Shown: positions 19,467 through 28,761 of the stretch, one piece after another
Position numbering within the stretch: position 1 is the stretch's first letter
Layout of the letters: the number at the start of each line of letters is the position of its first letter
Assembly (NCBI RefSeq): GCF_003671935.1
Contig: NZ_CP032759.1
Location: 434,001-498,000 of the forward strand
Reading direction: 5' to 3'
Origin: Buchnera aphidicola (Rhopalosiphum maidis)
GTDB lineage: Bacteria; Pseudomonadota; Gammaproteobacteria; Enterobacterales; Enterobacteriaceae
Length of the DNA: 64,000 bases
Position numbers and translations under genes: made by a program
The notes under the pieces: generated by a model
What the model saw: the letters and a program-made list of their open reading frames with translations, nothing else
The model's database searches: none
Told to the model about the DNA's origin: nothing

Positions 19467-22400
19467 ATGATAAAAAAAAATAAAAAAATATATATATCAG
19501 ATCAACTGATTTTATCAGTAATTCCATTTGAATGTGCTTCTATTATCGAAAATCATTCAGATTTAGTTGTATTGATTACATCTAATATAAAATCCTCTTT
19601 ACAATTAGAAAAATTAACAAAATATTTTACAAATAGACAAGTAATAGTTTTTCCAGATTGGCAAATATTGCCATATGATCATCTTTCACCTGATAAAAAA
19701 ATTATCTCTTCTCGTATTTCTACATTATATAATCTTTCTAAAATAAAAAAAGGTTTGTTAATTATTGCAGTTCAAACTCTTTTACAAAAAATATGTCCTT
19801 ATAAATATCTTTACAAAGAATCTTTTTTAATTCAGAAAGATAATTTTTTTAAATTTAAAAATTTAATTTCTAAACTAGAAAAGATTGGATATTGTAAAAG
19901 AAATGAAGTGAAAGAGATTGGTGATTTTAGTATAAAAAAATCATTAATTGATATTTATCCTGTTGGTTCAATTTCACCGTATAGAATTTTTTTTGAAGAG
20001 AATAAAATTTTTAATTTAAAATTATTTAATATAAATAATCAACTAACTTTTAAAGAAAAAGAATCAATTGTTGTTATGCCAAGAAATGAGTTTCCAAAAA
20101 ATAAAGATGGATTTGATATTTTCAAGAAAAATTATAATCAATTTTTTTCTAAAAATATGGAATTTAATAAATTTTATAAAAGTATTTTTGAGAAAAAAAA
20201 ATTTTTTAGTGTTGAGTATTTACAATCGTTTTTTTTTGAAAAACCGTTATCAACACTATTTGATTATTTATCTGAAAAAACTTTAATTATTTATCAAGAT
20301 CAATATAAGAATAATTCCAATGAATTTTGGAAAAAAATTACAGAAAGATATAATTTATTGCAGAAAAAATATTTTAATATAATAATTAAACCGGAAAAAA
20401 TATGGATAACAACTAAAGAATTATCATTTTTTTTAAAAAAATATTGTTCTATTCAAATTGTACTTAGTAAGGATACAGAGAATAAAAATTCTATTAAAAA
20501 AAATTACAAAAAATTACCTGAATGTTTCATGAACGCAAATACCAGTGAAAAATTCTCTTTTTTAAAAAATTTTTCAGGAAAAATAATTTTTTCTTTAACA
20601 AAAGAGGATTGTATAAAAACCTTTTTAAAAATTTTGGCATCTGAAAACATTTATCCAAAATACATAAAAAATATTACTGATTTTAATCAAAATTTTAATT
20701 ATTTATACATTATAGGGAATTTATATAATGGATTTATAAATATAAAAAGAAATTTTTTATTCGTTCCTATAAAAAAAATTTTTCCAAATTTTAATCAAAA
20801 TAAATCTCTTATACTAATTAAAAAAAATATTCTTCAAAAAAAAAAGAATCATTTAGATAAATTAAAATTAAATGATTTAATCATACATATTGAACACGGT
20901 ATTGGACGATATCAGGGATTAACTAAAATAAAGACTGCTAGTATTGAATCTGAATATTTAGTCATTTTATATGCAGAACAAGATAAATTATATGTTCCTA
21001 TTTCTCATTTACATCTTATTTCACCTTATATTGGAATTCTAGAAAAAAACATACCACTTCATAAATTAGGTGGAGGTAGCTGGAATAAAGAAAAAACGAA
21101 AATTAATAAAACTCTTTATGATCATGCAGCAATTTTGTTAGATATTTATTCAAAAAGATTGTCTCAAAATGGATTTTCATTTCAAATAAATGAAAAAAAT
21201 TACAAACTTTTCTGTAAAGATTTTCCATTTAAAACTACATTAGATCAAAATGATGCAATCAAATCTGTATTAAACGACATGAAAAAATCTATTCCAATGG
21301 ATAGATTAATTTGTGGAGACGTAGGATTTGGTAAAACAGAAGTAGCAATGAGAGCTGCTTTCATATGTGTATCAAATTATAAACAAGTCGTTATTTTAGT
21401 ACCAACTACTTTATTAGCACAGCAACATTTTGATAATTTTAAAAAACGTTTTCATAATTGGTCTGTTAAAATTGATATTTTATCTCGATTTAGAAATGAA
21501 ACAGAACAAAAAAATATTTTAACAAAAATTAAAAATGGAGATATTAAAATATTAATAGGAACACATAAAATTTTATTAAAAAATATAAATTGGTACAATC
21601 TTGGTTTACTGATTATTGATGAAGAGCATCGATTTGGTGTAAATCATAAAGAAATCATAAAAAAAACATATTCTAACATTGATATATTAACTTTAACAGC
21701 AACACCTATACCTCGTACTTTAAATATGGCCATGACAGGTATAAAAGATTTATCTATTATATCACAGCCACCTCAAGAAAGACTAAAAATAAAAAGCTTT
21801 ATAGAAGAGTATAATCCTATTTTAGTCAAAGAAGCAATTTTACGTGAAATATCTAGAGGTGGACAAGTGTATTATATTTATAATAAAGTTCAGAATATTA
21901 ATAATATAGCGAAGAAATTATCAAATTTAGTTCCTGAAGCTCATATTAAAATCGGGCATGGTCAAATGAAAAATACTGAACTAAAAAAGATAATGAATGA
22001 ATTTTATCATCATCATTTTGATGTTTTAGTTTGTACAACTATTATTGAAAGTGGTATTGACGTACCAAAAGCTAATACTATGATTATAGAAAATTCAGAT
22101 TATTTTGGATTATCTCAACTTCATCAACTTAGAGGGAGAATTGGACGGTCAAATCATCAAGCATATTCTTTTTTTCTCGTAAATAATTTAAAAAAAATTA
22201 CATCAGAGGCAAAAAAAAGACTAAATGCTATTTCATTAATAAATAATTTTGGAGGTGGATTTACTCTATCAAATAAAGATTTAGAAATTAGAGGAATAGG
22301 TGAATTGTTAGGTAAAGAGCAAAGTGGTCACATACAGAATATTGGTTTTTCTTTGTATCTAAAATTATTAAAAAAAGCAATTGAAATTTTAAAAAATGGT

Positions 22401-22865
22401 GGAGAAAAACCTTTATTAGAAGAACTAATAAAAAAATCAGATATTGAACTTTATGTACCTTCTTTATTACCTTCTAGTTATATTTTTGATGTGAATAAAC
22501 GATTGTTTTATTATAAAAAACTTTCAAACGTTAAAAATAAAAAAGATATAGAAAAAATAAAATTCGAATTAATAGACCAATTTGGAAAATTACCTCTTCC
22601 TGCAAAAAATTTAATTTTAATCTCTAAAATTAGATTATTAACAGAAGAAATTGGTATTTTATGTATTAAATCTAATGGAAAAAGAGGAATTATAGAATTT
22701 GATAAACAAAGTACTATTAATACGGAATATTTGTTAAAATTATTCAAACAAGAACCTCATCTTTGGAAAATGGAAAACTCAATAAAATTACATTTTTTCC
22801 ATAATTTTAAAGATAATTATACACGTCTTAAATGGATTAAAGATTTATTAAAAAATATTAAATAA
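19467..22865 (+). CDS. mfd: transcription-repair coupling factor
   Basis: Mfd pushes stalled RNA polymerase off DNA and, in E. coli, recruits UvrA. The 1132 residues (E. coli 1148) cover all domains: the UvrB-like N-terminal module (about 1-335, with WQILPYDHLSPD and DIYPVGSISPYRIFF), the RNA polymerase-interacting domain (LIIHIEHGIGRYQGL near 470), the superfamily-2 motor with Walker A CGDVGFGKTEVAM near 615, DEEHRFG near 717, TATPIPRTLNMAMTG near 745 and the LRGRIGRSNHQAYSF motif near 890, and the C-terminal domain. In the UvrA-facing segment one E. coli arginine (TRGALLD) is lysine here (IKKSLID), while PYR and FF are kept. It is divergent from lolC. Confidence 0.97.
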   Translation: MIKKNKKIYISDQLILSVIPFECASIIENHSDLVVLITSNIKSSLQLEKLTKYFTNRQVIVFPDWQILPYDHLSPDKKIISSRISTLYNLSKIKKGLLIIAVQTLLQKICPYKYLYKESFLIQKDNFFKFKNLISKLEKIGYCKRNEVKEIGDFSIKKSLIDIYPVGSISPYRIFFEENKIFNLKLFNINNQLTFKEKESIVVMPRNEFPKNKDGFDIFKKNYNQFFSKNMEFNKFYKSIFEKKKFFSVEYLQSFFFEKPLSTLFDYLSEKTLIIYQDQYKNNSNEFWKKITERYNLLQKKYFNIIIKPEKIWITTKELSFFLKKYCSIQIVLSKDTENKNSIKKNYKKLPECFMNANTSEKFSFLKNFSGKIIFSLTKEDCIKTFLKILASENIYPKYIKNITDFNQNFNYLYIIGNLYNGFINIKRNFLFVPIKKIFPNFNQNKSLILIKKNILQKKKNHLDKLKLNDLIIHIEHGIGRYQGLTKIKTASIESEYLVILYAEQDKLYVPISHLHLISPYIGILEKNIPLHKLGGGSWNKEKTKINKTLYDHAAILLDIYSKRLSQNGFSFQINEKNYKLFCKDFPFKTTLDQNDAIKSVLNDMKKSIPMDRLICGDVGFGKTEVAMRAAFICVSNYKQVVILVPTTLLAQQHFDNFKKRFHNWSVKIDILSRFRNETEQKNILTKIKNGDIKILIGTHKILLKNINWYNLGLLIIDEEHRFGVNHKEIIKKTYSNIDILTLTATPIPRTLNMAMTGIKDLSIISQPPQERLKIKSFIEEYNPILVKEAILREISRGGQVYYIYNKVQNINNIAKKLSNLVPEAHIKIGHGQMKNTELKKIMNEFYHHHFDVLVCTTIIESGIDVPKANTMIIENSDYFGLSQLHQLRGRIGRSNHQAYSFFLVNNLKKITSEAKKRLNAISLINNFGGGFTLSNKDLEIRGIGELLGKEQSGHIQNIGFSLYLKLLKKAIEILKNGGEKPLLEELIKKSDIELYVPSLLPSSYIFDVNKRLFYYKKLSNVKNKKDIEKIKFELIDQFGKLPLPAKNLILISKIRLLTEEIGILCIKSNGKRGIIEFDKQSTINTEYLLKLFKQEPHLWKMENSIKLHFFHNFKDNYTRLKWIKDLLKNIK

Positions 22866-22887
22866 AAAAATTATGTAAAATATAAAT

Positions 22888-22903
22888 TTGTAATAAATTA
22901 CAA
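22888..22903 (+). terminator. weak stem-loop after mfd
   Basis: TTGTAAT and its complement ATTACAA are separated by two bases and followed by TTATTTTTAAAAATTTTTT. The stem is short and AT-rich, but its place just after the mfd stop and before the next gene on the same strand fits termination. Confidence 0.35.
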
Positions 22904-22992
22904 TTATTTTTAAAAATTTTTTATAAATAATTATATAAAAAATATTTATGTATCTCCCTTTGATTTTTATTAAAAAATATTGAGAAAAATAT

Positions 22993-23991
22993 ATGAAACA
23001 AATTTTTTATATTGCCAATGCAGAAAGTGAAAATATAGAAGTATGGAATCTACATAATAATGAAAATATGGAATTAATACAAACAGTTCAAACTAACGGT
23101 CAAGTGCAGCCAATTTCAATTATTAAAAATAAAAATTTATTATATGCTGGAGTTCGTCCTAACAATTGTATTGTTAGTTATTGGATAGACGAAAATGGTT
23201 TACTTAAAAAAAAAGGAGAAAGTATTATTCCTGGTACACCTAATTATATTTCTTTTGATAGTAGCGAAAAATTTTTGTTTTGTAGTTCATATCACTCTAA
23301 CTGTATAAGCGTAAGTCCATTAGATAAAAATGGTGTTCCTAAAAATCCAATACAAATTATTCATAATATTGAAGGTTGTCATGCTTCTAAATTCAATAGT
23401 AAATACAATGTTTTATTTGTAACTTCATTAAAAAATGATTGTATTTATTTATATAAGTTAACAGATTTCGGTATATTAAAAAGCACGGAACAAAAATTAG
23501 TTTCTTCTCAATTAAAATCAGGACCGCGTCACATTATATTTCATCCTAATCAAAATTTTGCTTATACTGTTAATGAATTGAATGGTACTGTTGATGTATG
23601 GAAAATATATCAAGAAAATACTTTATTAAAAGTAAAAAATATACAAAATGTAAATTTATCAAATTTAAAAGAAAAAAAATATTGGTCTTCTGACATTCAC
23701 TTAACTTCATGTGGTAATTTTTTATATGTATCTGATAGATTTTTGAATAGCATTTCATTATTTCATGTTAATAAAAATGATAATAAAATTAATTTTTTAA
23801 AAAAATATGATACAGAAGAACAACCACGTTCATTTTGCATTGATGAAAATAATAACTATTTAATAGTTGCTGGACAAAAATCTAATAAATTAAGTTTATA
23901 TAGAATTTGTCAAAAAAAAGGTACCTTAAAAAAGATCAGTGAATACAAGACGAGTAAAGGTCCTCTATGGATAGCTTCATTTATAATGTAA
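22993..23991 (+). CDS. pgl: 6-phosphogluconolactonase (YbhE/Pgl type)
   Basis: Pgl hydrolyses 6-phosphogluconolactone in the oxidative pentose-phosphate pathway. The 332 residues (E. coli 331) show the seven-bladed beta-propeller character of the YbhE family: repeated blades such as LLYAGVRPNNCIVSY near 53, FLFCSSYHSNCISV near 95, the GCHASKF segment near 131 and the GPRHIIFHPNQNFAY-NEL segment near 176-195, which are the conserved family blocks. The gene is convergent with bioA with 23 bases between the stops, leaving little room for a separate terminator. Confidence 0.95.
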   Translation: MKQIFYIANAESENIEVWNLHNNENMELIQTVQTNGQVQPISIIKNKNLLYAGVRPNNCIVSYWIDENGLLKKKGESIIPGTPNYISFDSSEKFLFCSSYHSNCISVSPLDKNGVPKNPIQIIHNIEGCHASKFNSKYNVLFVTSLKNDCIYLYKLTDFGILKSTEQKLVSSQLKSGPRHIIFHPNQNFAYTVNELNGTVDVWKIYQENTLLKVKNIQNVNLSNLKEKKYWSSDIHLTSCGNFLYVSDRFLNSISLFHVNKNDNKINFLKKYDTEEQPRSFCIDENNNYLIVAGQKSNKLSLYRICQKKGTLKKISEYKTSKGPLWIASFIM

Positions 23992-24014
23992 ATTAATAAA
24001 AAATATTTTATAAA

Positions 24015-25313
24015 TTAAACGCTATTTACATTGAATAATGTATCATTATCTAAAGATTTTTTAATAACATTAATAAGTTTTCTTAAACAATCCATACTGA
24101 TAATATAAGGTGGTACAATATAAATGATTTTTTTAAACGGTCGAATCCAAACACCATTTTTTACAAAAAATTTTTGTATAAGAGCCATATTCACGCAATG
24201 TGAACATTCAACTACTCCAATAGCACCTAATACACGAACATCTTTAACTCTTGGATGATGAATTAATGGTAATAAATTTTGATAAAGTTGTTTTTCAATA
24301 TTAAAAACTTGTTTTTTCCATTCATTTTTTTCTAGTATTTTTATATTAGCACTAGCTACAGCACACGCTAATGGATTACCCATGTAAGTAGGTCCATGCA
24401 TAAAACAACTTACTGTACTTCTGCTAATTGTATTTGCAATGTTTCGTGAAGTTAAAGTAGCAGCTAAAGTTATTGTACCACCCGTCATAGCTTTACCTAA
24501 ACAAAGTATGTCTGGTACAACATTAGCATGTTGAAAAGCAAAAAATTTTCCAGTACGACCGAATCCTGTTGCAATTTCATCAAAAACTAATGGAATGGAA
24601 TAATTTTTACATAATTTTTTTATTTCTTTTAAGTATGTAGGATGATAGAAATTCATTCCTCCTACACCTTGTACAATAGGTTCTAACATAACGCCAGCTA
24701 TTTGTTTTGATTTTTTTCTCATTATTTTTTTAAAAGATTGGATATCAACGGAGTTCCATTCTTTATGAAAAGAAGAAGTAGGTTTTTCTGCAAATAAATT
24801 TCTTGGTAAAAATTTATTGTATATTCTATGCATAGAATTATTGGGATCAGAGATGGACATAGCAGCAAAAGTATCACCATGATATCCATTTCTAATTGTT
24901 AGAATTTGTGTTCTTTGTTCACCTAAGGCTTCCCAATATTGTATTAACATTTTTATTGCTACTTCAACAGCTATTGACCCAGAATCAGAAAGAAAAACAC
25001 AATCTAATTTTTTTGGAGTTAATTTAACTAATTGCTTACATAGTAAAATTGCAGAAGGATGCGTAATACCTCCAAACATGACATGAGACATTTTTCTCAT
25101 TTGTTTTTTTAAAGATCTATTTAATACAGGATGATTATAACCATGTATAGTAGACCACCATGAAGACATACCATCTATTATATTTTTTCCATTTTTTAAT
25201 TTTAAATAAACACCTTTTGCTGACATTACAGAATAACATGGAAGAGGGTTGATTATAGAAGAATACGGATGCCAAATGTGCTTATGATCAAAAAATATAT
25301 CAGATTGACTCAT
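24015..25313 (-). CDS. bioA: adenosylmethionine-8-amino-7-oxononanoate aminotransferase
   Basis: BioA converts KAPA to DAPA in biotin biosynthesis, using S-adenosylmethionine as amino donor and PLP as cofactor. The 432 residues (E. coli 429) begin SDIFFDHKHIWHPYSS. They carry the class-III aminotransferase features: GMSSWWSTIHGYNHP near 50-64, LVFDEIATGFGRTGK near 242-256 with the PLP-binding Asp, and LCLGKAMTGGTITLAATL near 270-287 with the Schiff-base lysine. It is divergent from bioB, as in the E. coli bio locus. The enzyme needs KAPA, whose synthesis genes (bioF, bioC) are missing here. Confidence 0.97.
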   Translation of the reverse strand: MSQSDIFFDHKHIWHPYSSIINPLPCYSVMSAKGVYLKLKNGKNIIDGMSSWWSTIHGYNHPVLNRSLKKQMRKMSHVMFGGITHPSAILLCKQLVKLTPKKLDCVFLSDSGSIAVEVAIKMLIQYWEALGEQRTQILTIRNGYHGDTFAAMSISDPNNSMHRIYNKFLPRNLFAEKPTSSFHKEWNSVDIQSFKKIMRKKSKQIAGVMLEPIVQGVGGMNFYHPTYLKEIKKLCKNYSIPLVFDEIATGFGRTGKFFAFQHANVVPDILCLGKAMTGGTITLAATLTSRNIANTISRSTVSCFMHGPTYMGNPLACAVASANIKILEKNEWKKQVFNIEKQLYQNLLPLIHHPRVKDVRVLGAIGVVECSHCVNMALIQKFFVKNGVWIRPFKKIIYIVPPYIISMDCLRKLINVIKKSLDNDTLFNVNSV

Positions 25314-25393
25314 TATAATTTATATATAAAAATATTAAATAAGTTATTATAAACCTTTACTTAAACAAAATCATATTTTTTTTTGGAGATTAT

Positions 25394-26422
25394 ATGAATC
25401 GCAGATGGAATCTAGAAGACACAAAAAAACTTTTTTCAAAACCTTTTTTTGATCTTATATTTGAAGCTCAAAAAAAACATCGTGAATACTTTAATCCTAA
25501 TAGAATACAGATTAGTACATTACTATCAATTAAAACTGGTGCATGCCCTGAAGATTGCAAATATTGCCCACAAAGTTCAAGATATAAAACCGGTTTAAAA
25601 AAAGAACCATTATTAGAAATAGAACAAATTTTAAAAGCTGCAAAAAAAGCTAAATCTTCAGGTTCAACTCGATTTTGCATGGGTGCTGCATGGAAAAATC
25701 CTAAAGAAAAAGATATGCCATATTTAGAAAAAATTATCAAAGAAATAAAAAAAATGGGGATGGAAACCTGTATGACTTTAGGAACACTAAATAATTCTCA
25801 AGCAAAAAAATTAGCTGATGCAGGTTTGGATTTTTATAATCATAACTTAGATACATCTTCTAGTTTTTATAGCAGTATAATAACAACTCGTACATACGAA
25901 GAACGTTTAAATACTTTAAAAACAGTTCGAAATTCAGGTATGAAAATTTGTTCTGGAGGAATTATTGGTCTTGGGGAAAAAAAACAAGATCGAATGGAAC
26001 TTCTAATGGAATTATCTAATTTATCTATTCAACCAGAAAGTGTGCCAATAAACATGCTAGTAAAAATACCTGGAACACCTATGGAAAAAAATGAAAATGT
26101 AGATCCATTTGAATTTATTAGAGTTGTAGCAGCTACAAGAATTATGATGCCAAAATCTTATATTCGATTATCTGCAGGTCGTGAAAATATGAATGATCAG
26201 ACTCAAGCTATGTGTTTTATGGCAGGAGCAAATTCTATTTTTTATGGATGTAAACTACTAACTTCAAACAATCCAAAAGAAGAGAAAGATCAAAAACTTT
26301 TTCAAAAATTAGACCTTTTTCCTGATTATAAAATACAAAGTTTTAAAAAAGGTAATAAAGATAATGACAATTTAAAAACATCTAATTTAAAAAAAGAACA
26401 ATACTATAATGCAGCAATCTAA
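25394..26422 (+). CDS. bioB: biotin synthase
   Basis: BioB inserts sulfur into dethiobiotin, the last biotin step. It is a radical-SAM enzyme with 342 residues (E. coli 346). The [4Fe-4S] cysteines sit in [11 protein letters not shown] at residues 51, 55 and 58. The [2Fe-2S] cluster ligands follow the family pattern: RFCMGAAWK near 94, [13 protein letters not shown] near 185, and the RLSAGRENM arginine near 257. A strong ribosome-binding site (tttggaga) precedes the ATG. The C-terminal 30 residues are lysine- and asparagine-rich. It is divergent from bioA. In E. coli bioF and bioC follow, but here the next gene is bioD. Confidence 0.98.
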   Translation: MNRRWNLEDTKKLFSKPFFDLIFEAQKKHREYFNPNRIQISTLLSIKTGACPEDCKYCPQSSRYKTGLKKEPLLEIEQILKAAKKAKSSGSTRFCMGAAWKNPKEKDMPYLEKIIKEIKKMGMETCMTLGTLNNSQAKKLADAGLDFYNHNLDTSSSFYSSIITTRTYEERLNTLKTVRNSGMKICSGGIIGLGEKKQDRMELLMELSNLSIQPESVPINMLVKIPGTPMEKNENVDPFEFIRVVAATRIMMPKSYIRLSAGRENMNDQTQAMCFMAGANSIFYGCKLLTSNNPKEEKDQKLFQKLDLFPDYKIQSFKKGNKDNDNLKTSNLKKEQYYNAAI

Positions 26423-26649
26423 TAAACTAAATATAAAAGTATTTTTTAATAGATTTTTTTATTTATTTTAAAATACTTATTCTTTTAATTTGCGTAACCA
26501 ACCACTATATTCTTTTGTATTAATAAACCAATTAAATACATAGAATAAACTGTGTTGAGTTACCCAACTTAAAACTTTATAAATTTAAAGAAATTATCTT
26601 TAATAGATAATAAATATTATATATAGTTCCTAACTAATTAAAATAAATT
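26423..26649. other. bioB-bioD spacer where bioF and bioC are missing
   Basis: In the E. coli bioBFCD operon two genes occupy this position. Here only 227 bases remain and I find no convincing trace of either. On the minus strand 26479-26586 (roughly) there is a short open stretch with a Trp-rich, non-random look (SWVTQHSLFYVFNWF then EYSGWLRKLKE and a stop), slightly less A+T-rich than the flanks. It may be the end of a decayed gene of unknown identity. Confidence 0.4.
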
Positions 26650-27354
26650 ATGAAAAAAAAAATATTTATCACTGGTACTGACACAGGTATAGGAAAAACA
26701 ACTGTAAGTAGTATTTTATTAAGAAAAGCAAGCGAATTGGGATATAGAACAGCAGGATACAAACCTATATCTTCAGGAATTAAAAAACGTAAGATTATAT
26801 TTTCTAAAACGAAAAAAAAACAATATGTTTTTATAAATCAAGATGCTTTAATTTTAAAAGAAAATAGTTCTGTTTTGTTAGATTACAAAGAAGTAAATCC
26901 GATTTCGTTTTCTGGAAATCTACCTCCTCATATGATGAGTTTAATTCAGAAAAAAAATATACGAAAAAAAGATTTATCTTTAGGTTTGAATCATATTGCT
27001 CAAAAATCTAATTGGATTTTAATAGAAGGAGCAGGTGGGTGGTACACACCTCTATCTGAGATAGTATCTTTTTCAGATTGGGTCAAGGAAGAAAAGTTAG
27101 AAATTATTTTTGTTGTAGGAATAAAATTAGGTTGTATTAATCATGCTATTTTAACTGAAAAAGCAATTCTTTCAGAAAATTTAACATGTTTAGGATGGAT
27201 TGCTAATAATATTTTTCCAAAGAATCAGTATACTTCATATTATATCCAAACTTTGTTAAGTTATATTAAATCACCATTATTAGGAATAATTCCTTATTTA
27301 AAAAATAAAAATTTAATTAATATTAAAAAAATAAAAATTTTGGTTCCTGAATAA
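26650..27354 (+). CDS. bioD: dethiobiotin synthetase
   Basis: BioD closes the ureido ring of DAPA with CO2 and ATP to give dethiobiotin. The 234 residues (E. coli 225) show the P-loop GTDTGIGKTTVS at 8-19, YKPISSG near 37-43 with the catalytic lysine, NPISFSGNLPPHM near 83-95 and the EGAGGWYTPLSE loop near 123-134 that binds Mg-ATP. The TAGYKPI and KLGC segments are family hallmarks. It is convergent with glyA, and a short AT-only hairpin lies between the two. Confidence 0.96.
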   Translation: MKKKIFITGTDTGIGKTTVSSILLRKASELGYRTAGYKPISSGIKKRKIIFSKTKKKQYVFINQDALILKENSSVLLDYKEVNPISFSGNLPPHMMSLIQKKNIRKKDLSLGLNHIAQKSNWILIEGAGGWYTPLSEIVSFSDWVKEEKLEIIFVVGIKLGCINHAILTEKAILSENLTCLGWIANNIFPKNQYTSYYIQTLLSYIKSPLLGIIPYLKNKNLINIKKIKILVPE

Positions 27355-27360
27355 AATATA

Positions 27361-27387
27361 ATAATAAATATTTTCAATATTTATTAT
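27361..27387. terminator. hairpin between bioD and glyA
   Basis: A perfect 12-base inverted repeat (ATAATAAATATT and its complement) with a 3-base loop lies six bases after the bioD stop and about 50 bases beyond the glyA stop. The stem is A/T only, so it is weak, but the convergent setting supports a bidirectional terminator. Confidence 0.45.
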
Positions 27388-27435
27388 AATTAATATTATC
27401 TTTAACAAAGATGGATACAGTTAATATGTTTTGAT

Positions 27436-28689
27436 TTAAATATAAACAGGATATTCTGAACAGAGTTCTAATACTTTATTTTTTATTTTAATAATGCTAT
27501 TTTTATTTTTAATATTATTTAAAATATAAACAATCCAATCTGCTACCTGTAATATTTCGTTTTCTTTGAAACCTCGTTTTGTAACAGCAGGCGTTCCAAT
27601 ACGTATTCCTGAAGTAATAAAAGGACTTCTTAAATCATTTGGAACAGTATTTTTATTAACCGTTATATTGCATTTTCCTAAAGCAATATCAGCTTCTTGT
27701 CCTGTTATTTTTTTATTTGTTAGATCTAGTAAAAATAAATGATTAGATGTATTTCCAGAGACAATTTTATAGTTGTTTTCTAAAAAAGATTGAACCATAA
27801 TTTTAGCGTTTTTAATAACTTGTTGTTGATATAGTTTAAAACTAGGTTCTAAAGCTTCTTTAAAAGCAATGGCTTTTGCCGCAATAACATGCATAAGTGG
27901 TCCACCCTGTGCACCTGGAAAAACAGATAAATTTATTTTTTTATAAAATGCATCAGTTCCATTTTTAGATAAAATTAAACCACCACGAGGACCTGCTAAT
28001 GTCTTATGTGTTGTACTTGTTACAACATGTGCATAATCTATAGGATTAGGATAAAGATTTGCAGCTATTAAACCAGCGATATGAGCAATGTCAACAACAA
28101 AATAAGCATTAATTTCATCAGCAATATTTCGCATCTTTGACCAATTACAAATGCCAGAATATGCTGAAAATCCACCAATAATCATCTTAGGTTTATGTTT
28201 TTTTGCTAACTCTCTCATTTCTTGATAGTCAATATCTCCGTTTTTATCTACTCCATATCCGACTACATTATATATTTTTCCTGAAAAATTTACAGAAGAA
28301 CCATGTGTTAAATGACCTCCATGAGATAATTTCATTCCTAATATTGTATCACCAGGATTTAATAGTGCTGTATAAACAGCAAAATTTGCTTGGGATCCTG
28401 AATGAGGTTGAACATTAGCATAATCAGCGTTAAAGAGTTTTTTTGCTCGATTAATTGCTAGTTTTTCTACAATATCTACGTATTCACAACCCCCATAATA
28501 ACGTTTTTTAGGATAACCTTCTGCGTATTTATTAGTTAATTGTGAACCTTGTGCATACATGACATAATTACTAGTGTAATTTTCTGATGCAATTAATTCT
28601 ATGTGGTTTTCTTGTCGATTTTTTTCTTGATCAATTGCTTTCCATAATTCTGGATCATATTCAGCAAAATCTATTTTTTTATTAAACAT
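27436..28689 (-). CDS. glyA: serine hydroxymethyltransferase
   Basis: GlyA makes glycine and 5,10-methylene-tetrahydrofolate from serine with PLP. At 417 residues it equals the E. coli length. Visible hallmarks are [11 protein letters not shown] near 29-39, [11 protein letters not shown] near 96-106 (cofactor phosphate binding), [13 protein letters not shown] near 196-208 with the PLP-binding Asp, and [16 protein letters not shown] near 222-237 with the Schiff-base lysine (about 229). All active-site blocks are intact. It is the main one-carbon source for purine and fMet synthesis in this reduced genome. Confidence 0.98.
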   Translation of the reverse strand: MFNKKIDFAEYDPELWKAIDQEKNRQENHIELIASENYTSNYVMYAQGSQLTNKYAEGYPKKRYYGGCEYVDIVEKLAINRAKKLFNADYANVQPHSGSQANFAVYTALLNPGDTILGMKLSHGGHLTHGSSVNFSGKIYNVVGYGVDKNGDIDYQEMRELAKKHKPKMIIGGFSAYSGICNWSKMRNIADEINAYFVVDIAHIAGLIAANLYPNPIDYAHVVTSTTHKTLAGPRGGLILSKNGTDAFYKKINLSVFPGAQGGPLMHVIAAKAIAFKEALEPSFKLYQQQVIKNAKIMVQSFLENNYKIVSGNTSNHLFLLDLTNKKITGQEADIALGKCNITVNKNTVPNDLRSPFITSGIRIGTPAVTKRGFKENEILQVADWIVYILNNIKNKNSIIKIKNKVLELCSEYPVYI

Positions 28690-28761
28690 TTTTGTCCTAT
28701 AACTTTAGAATAAAATAAAAAATATACAATTAAATTTCGTATAAGTATTTTTTTAATTATT

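Noticed and set aside
25347..25355. TTATAAACC as a BirA operator half-site between bioA and bioB
   Set aside because: Only one degenerate half is present and no GGTTTACAA half follows at the right spacing, so it cannot be called an operator.
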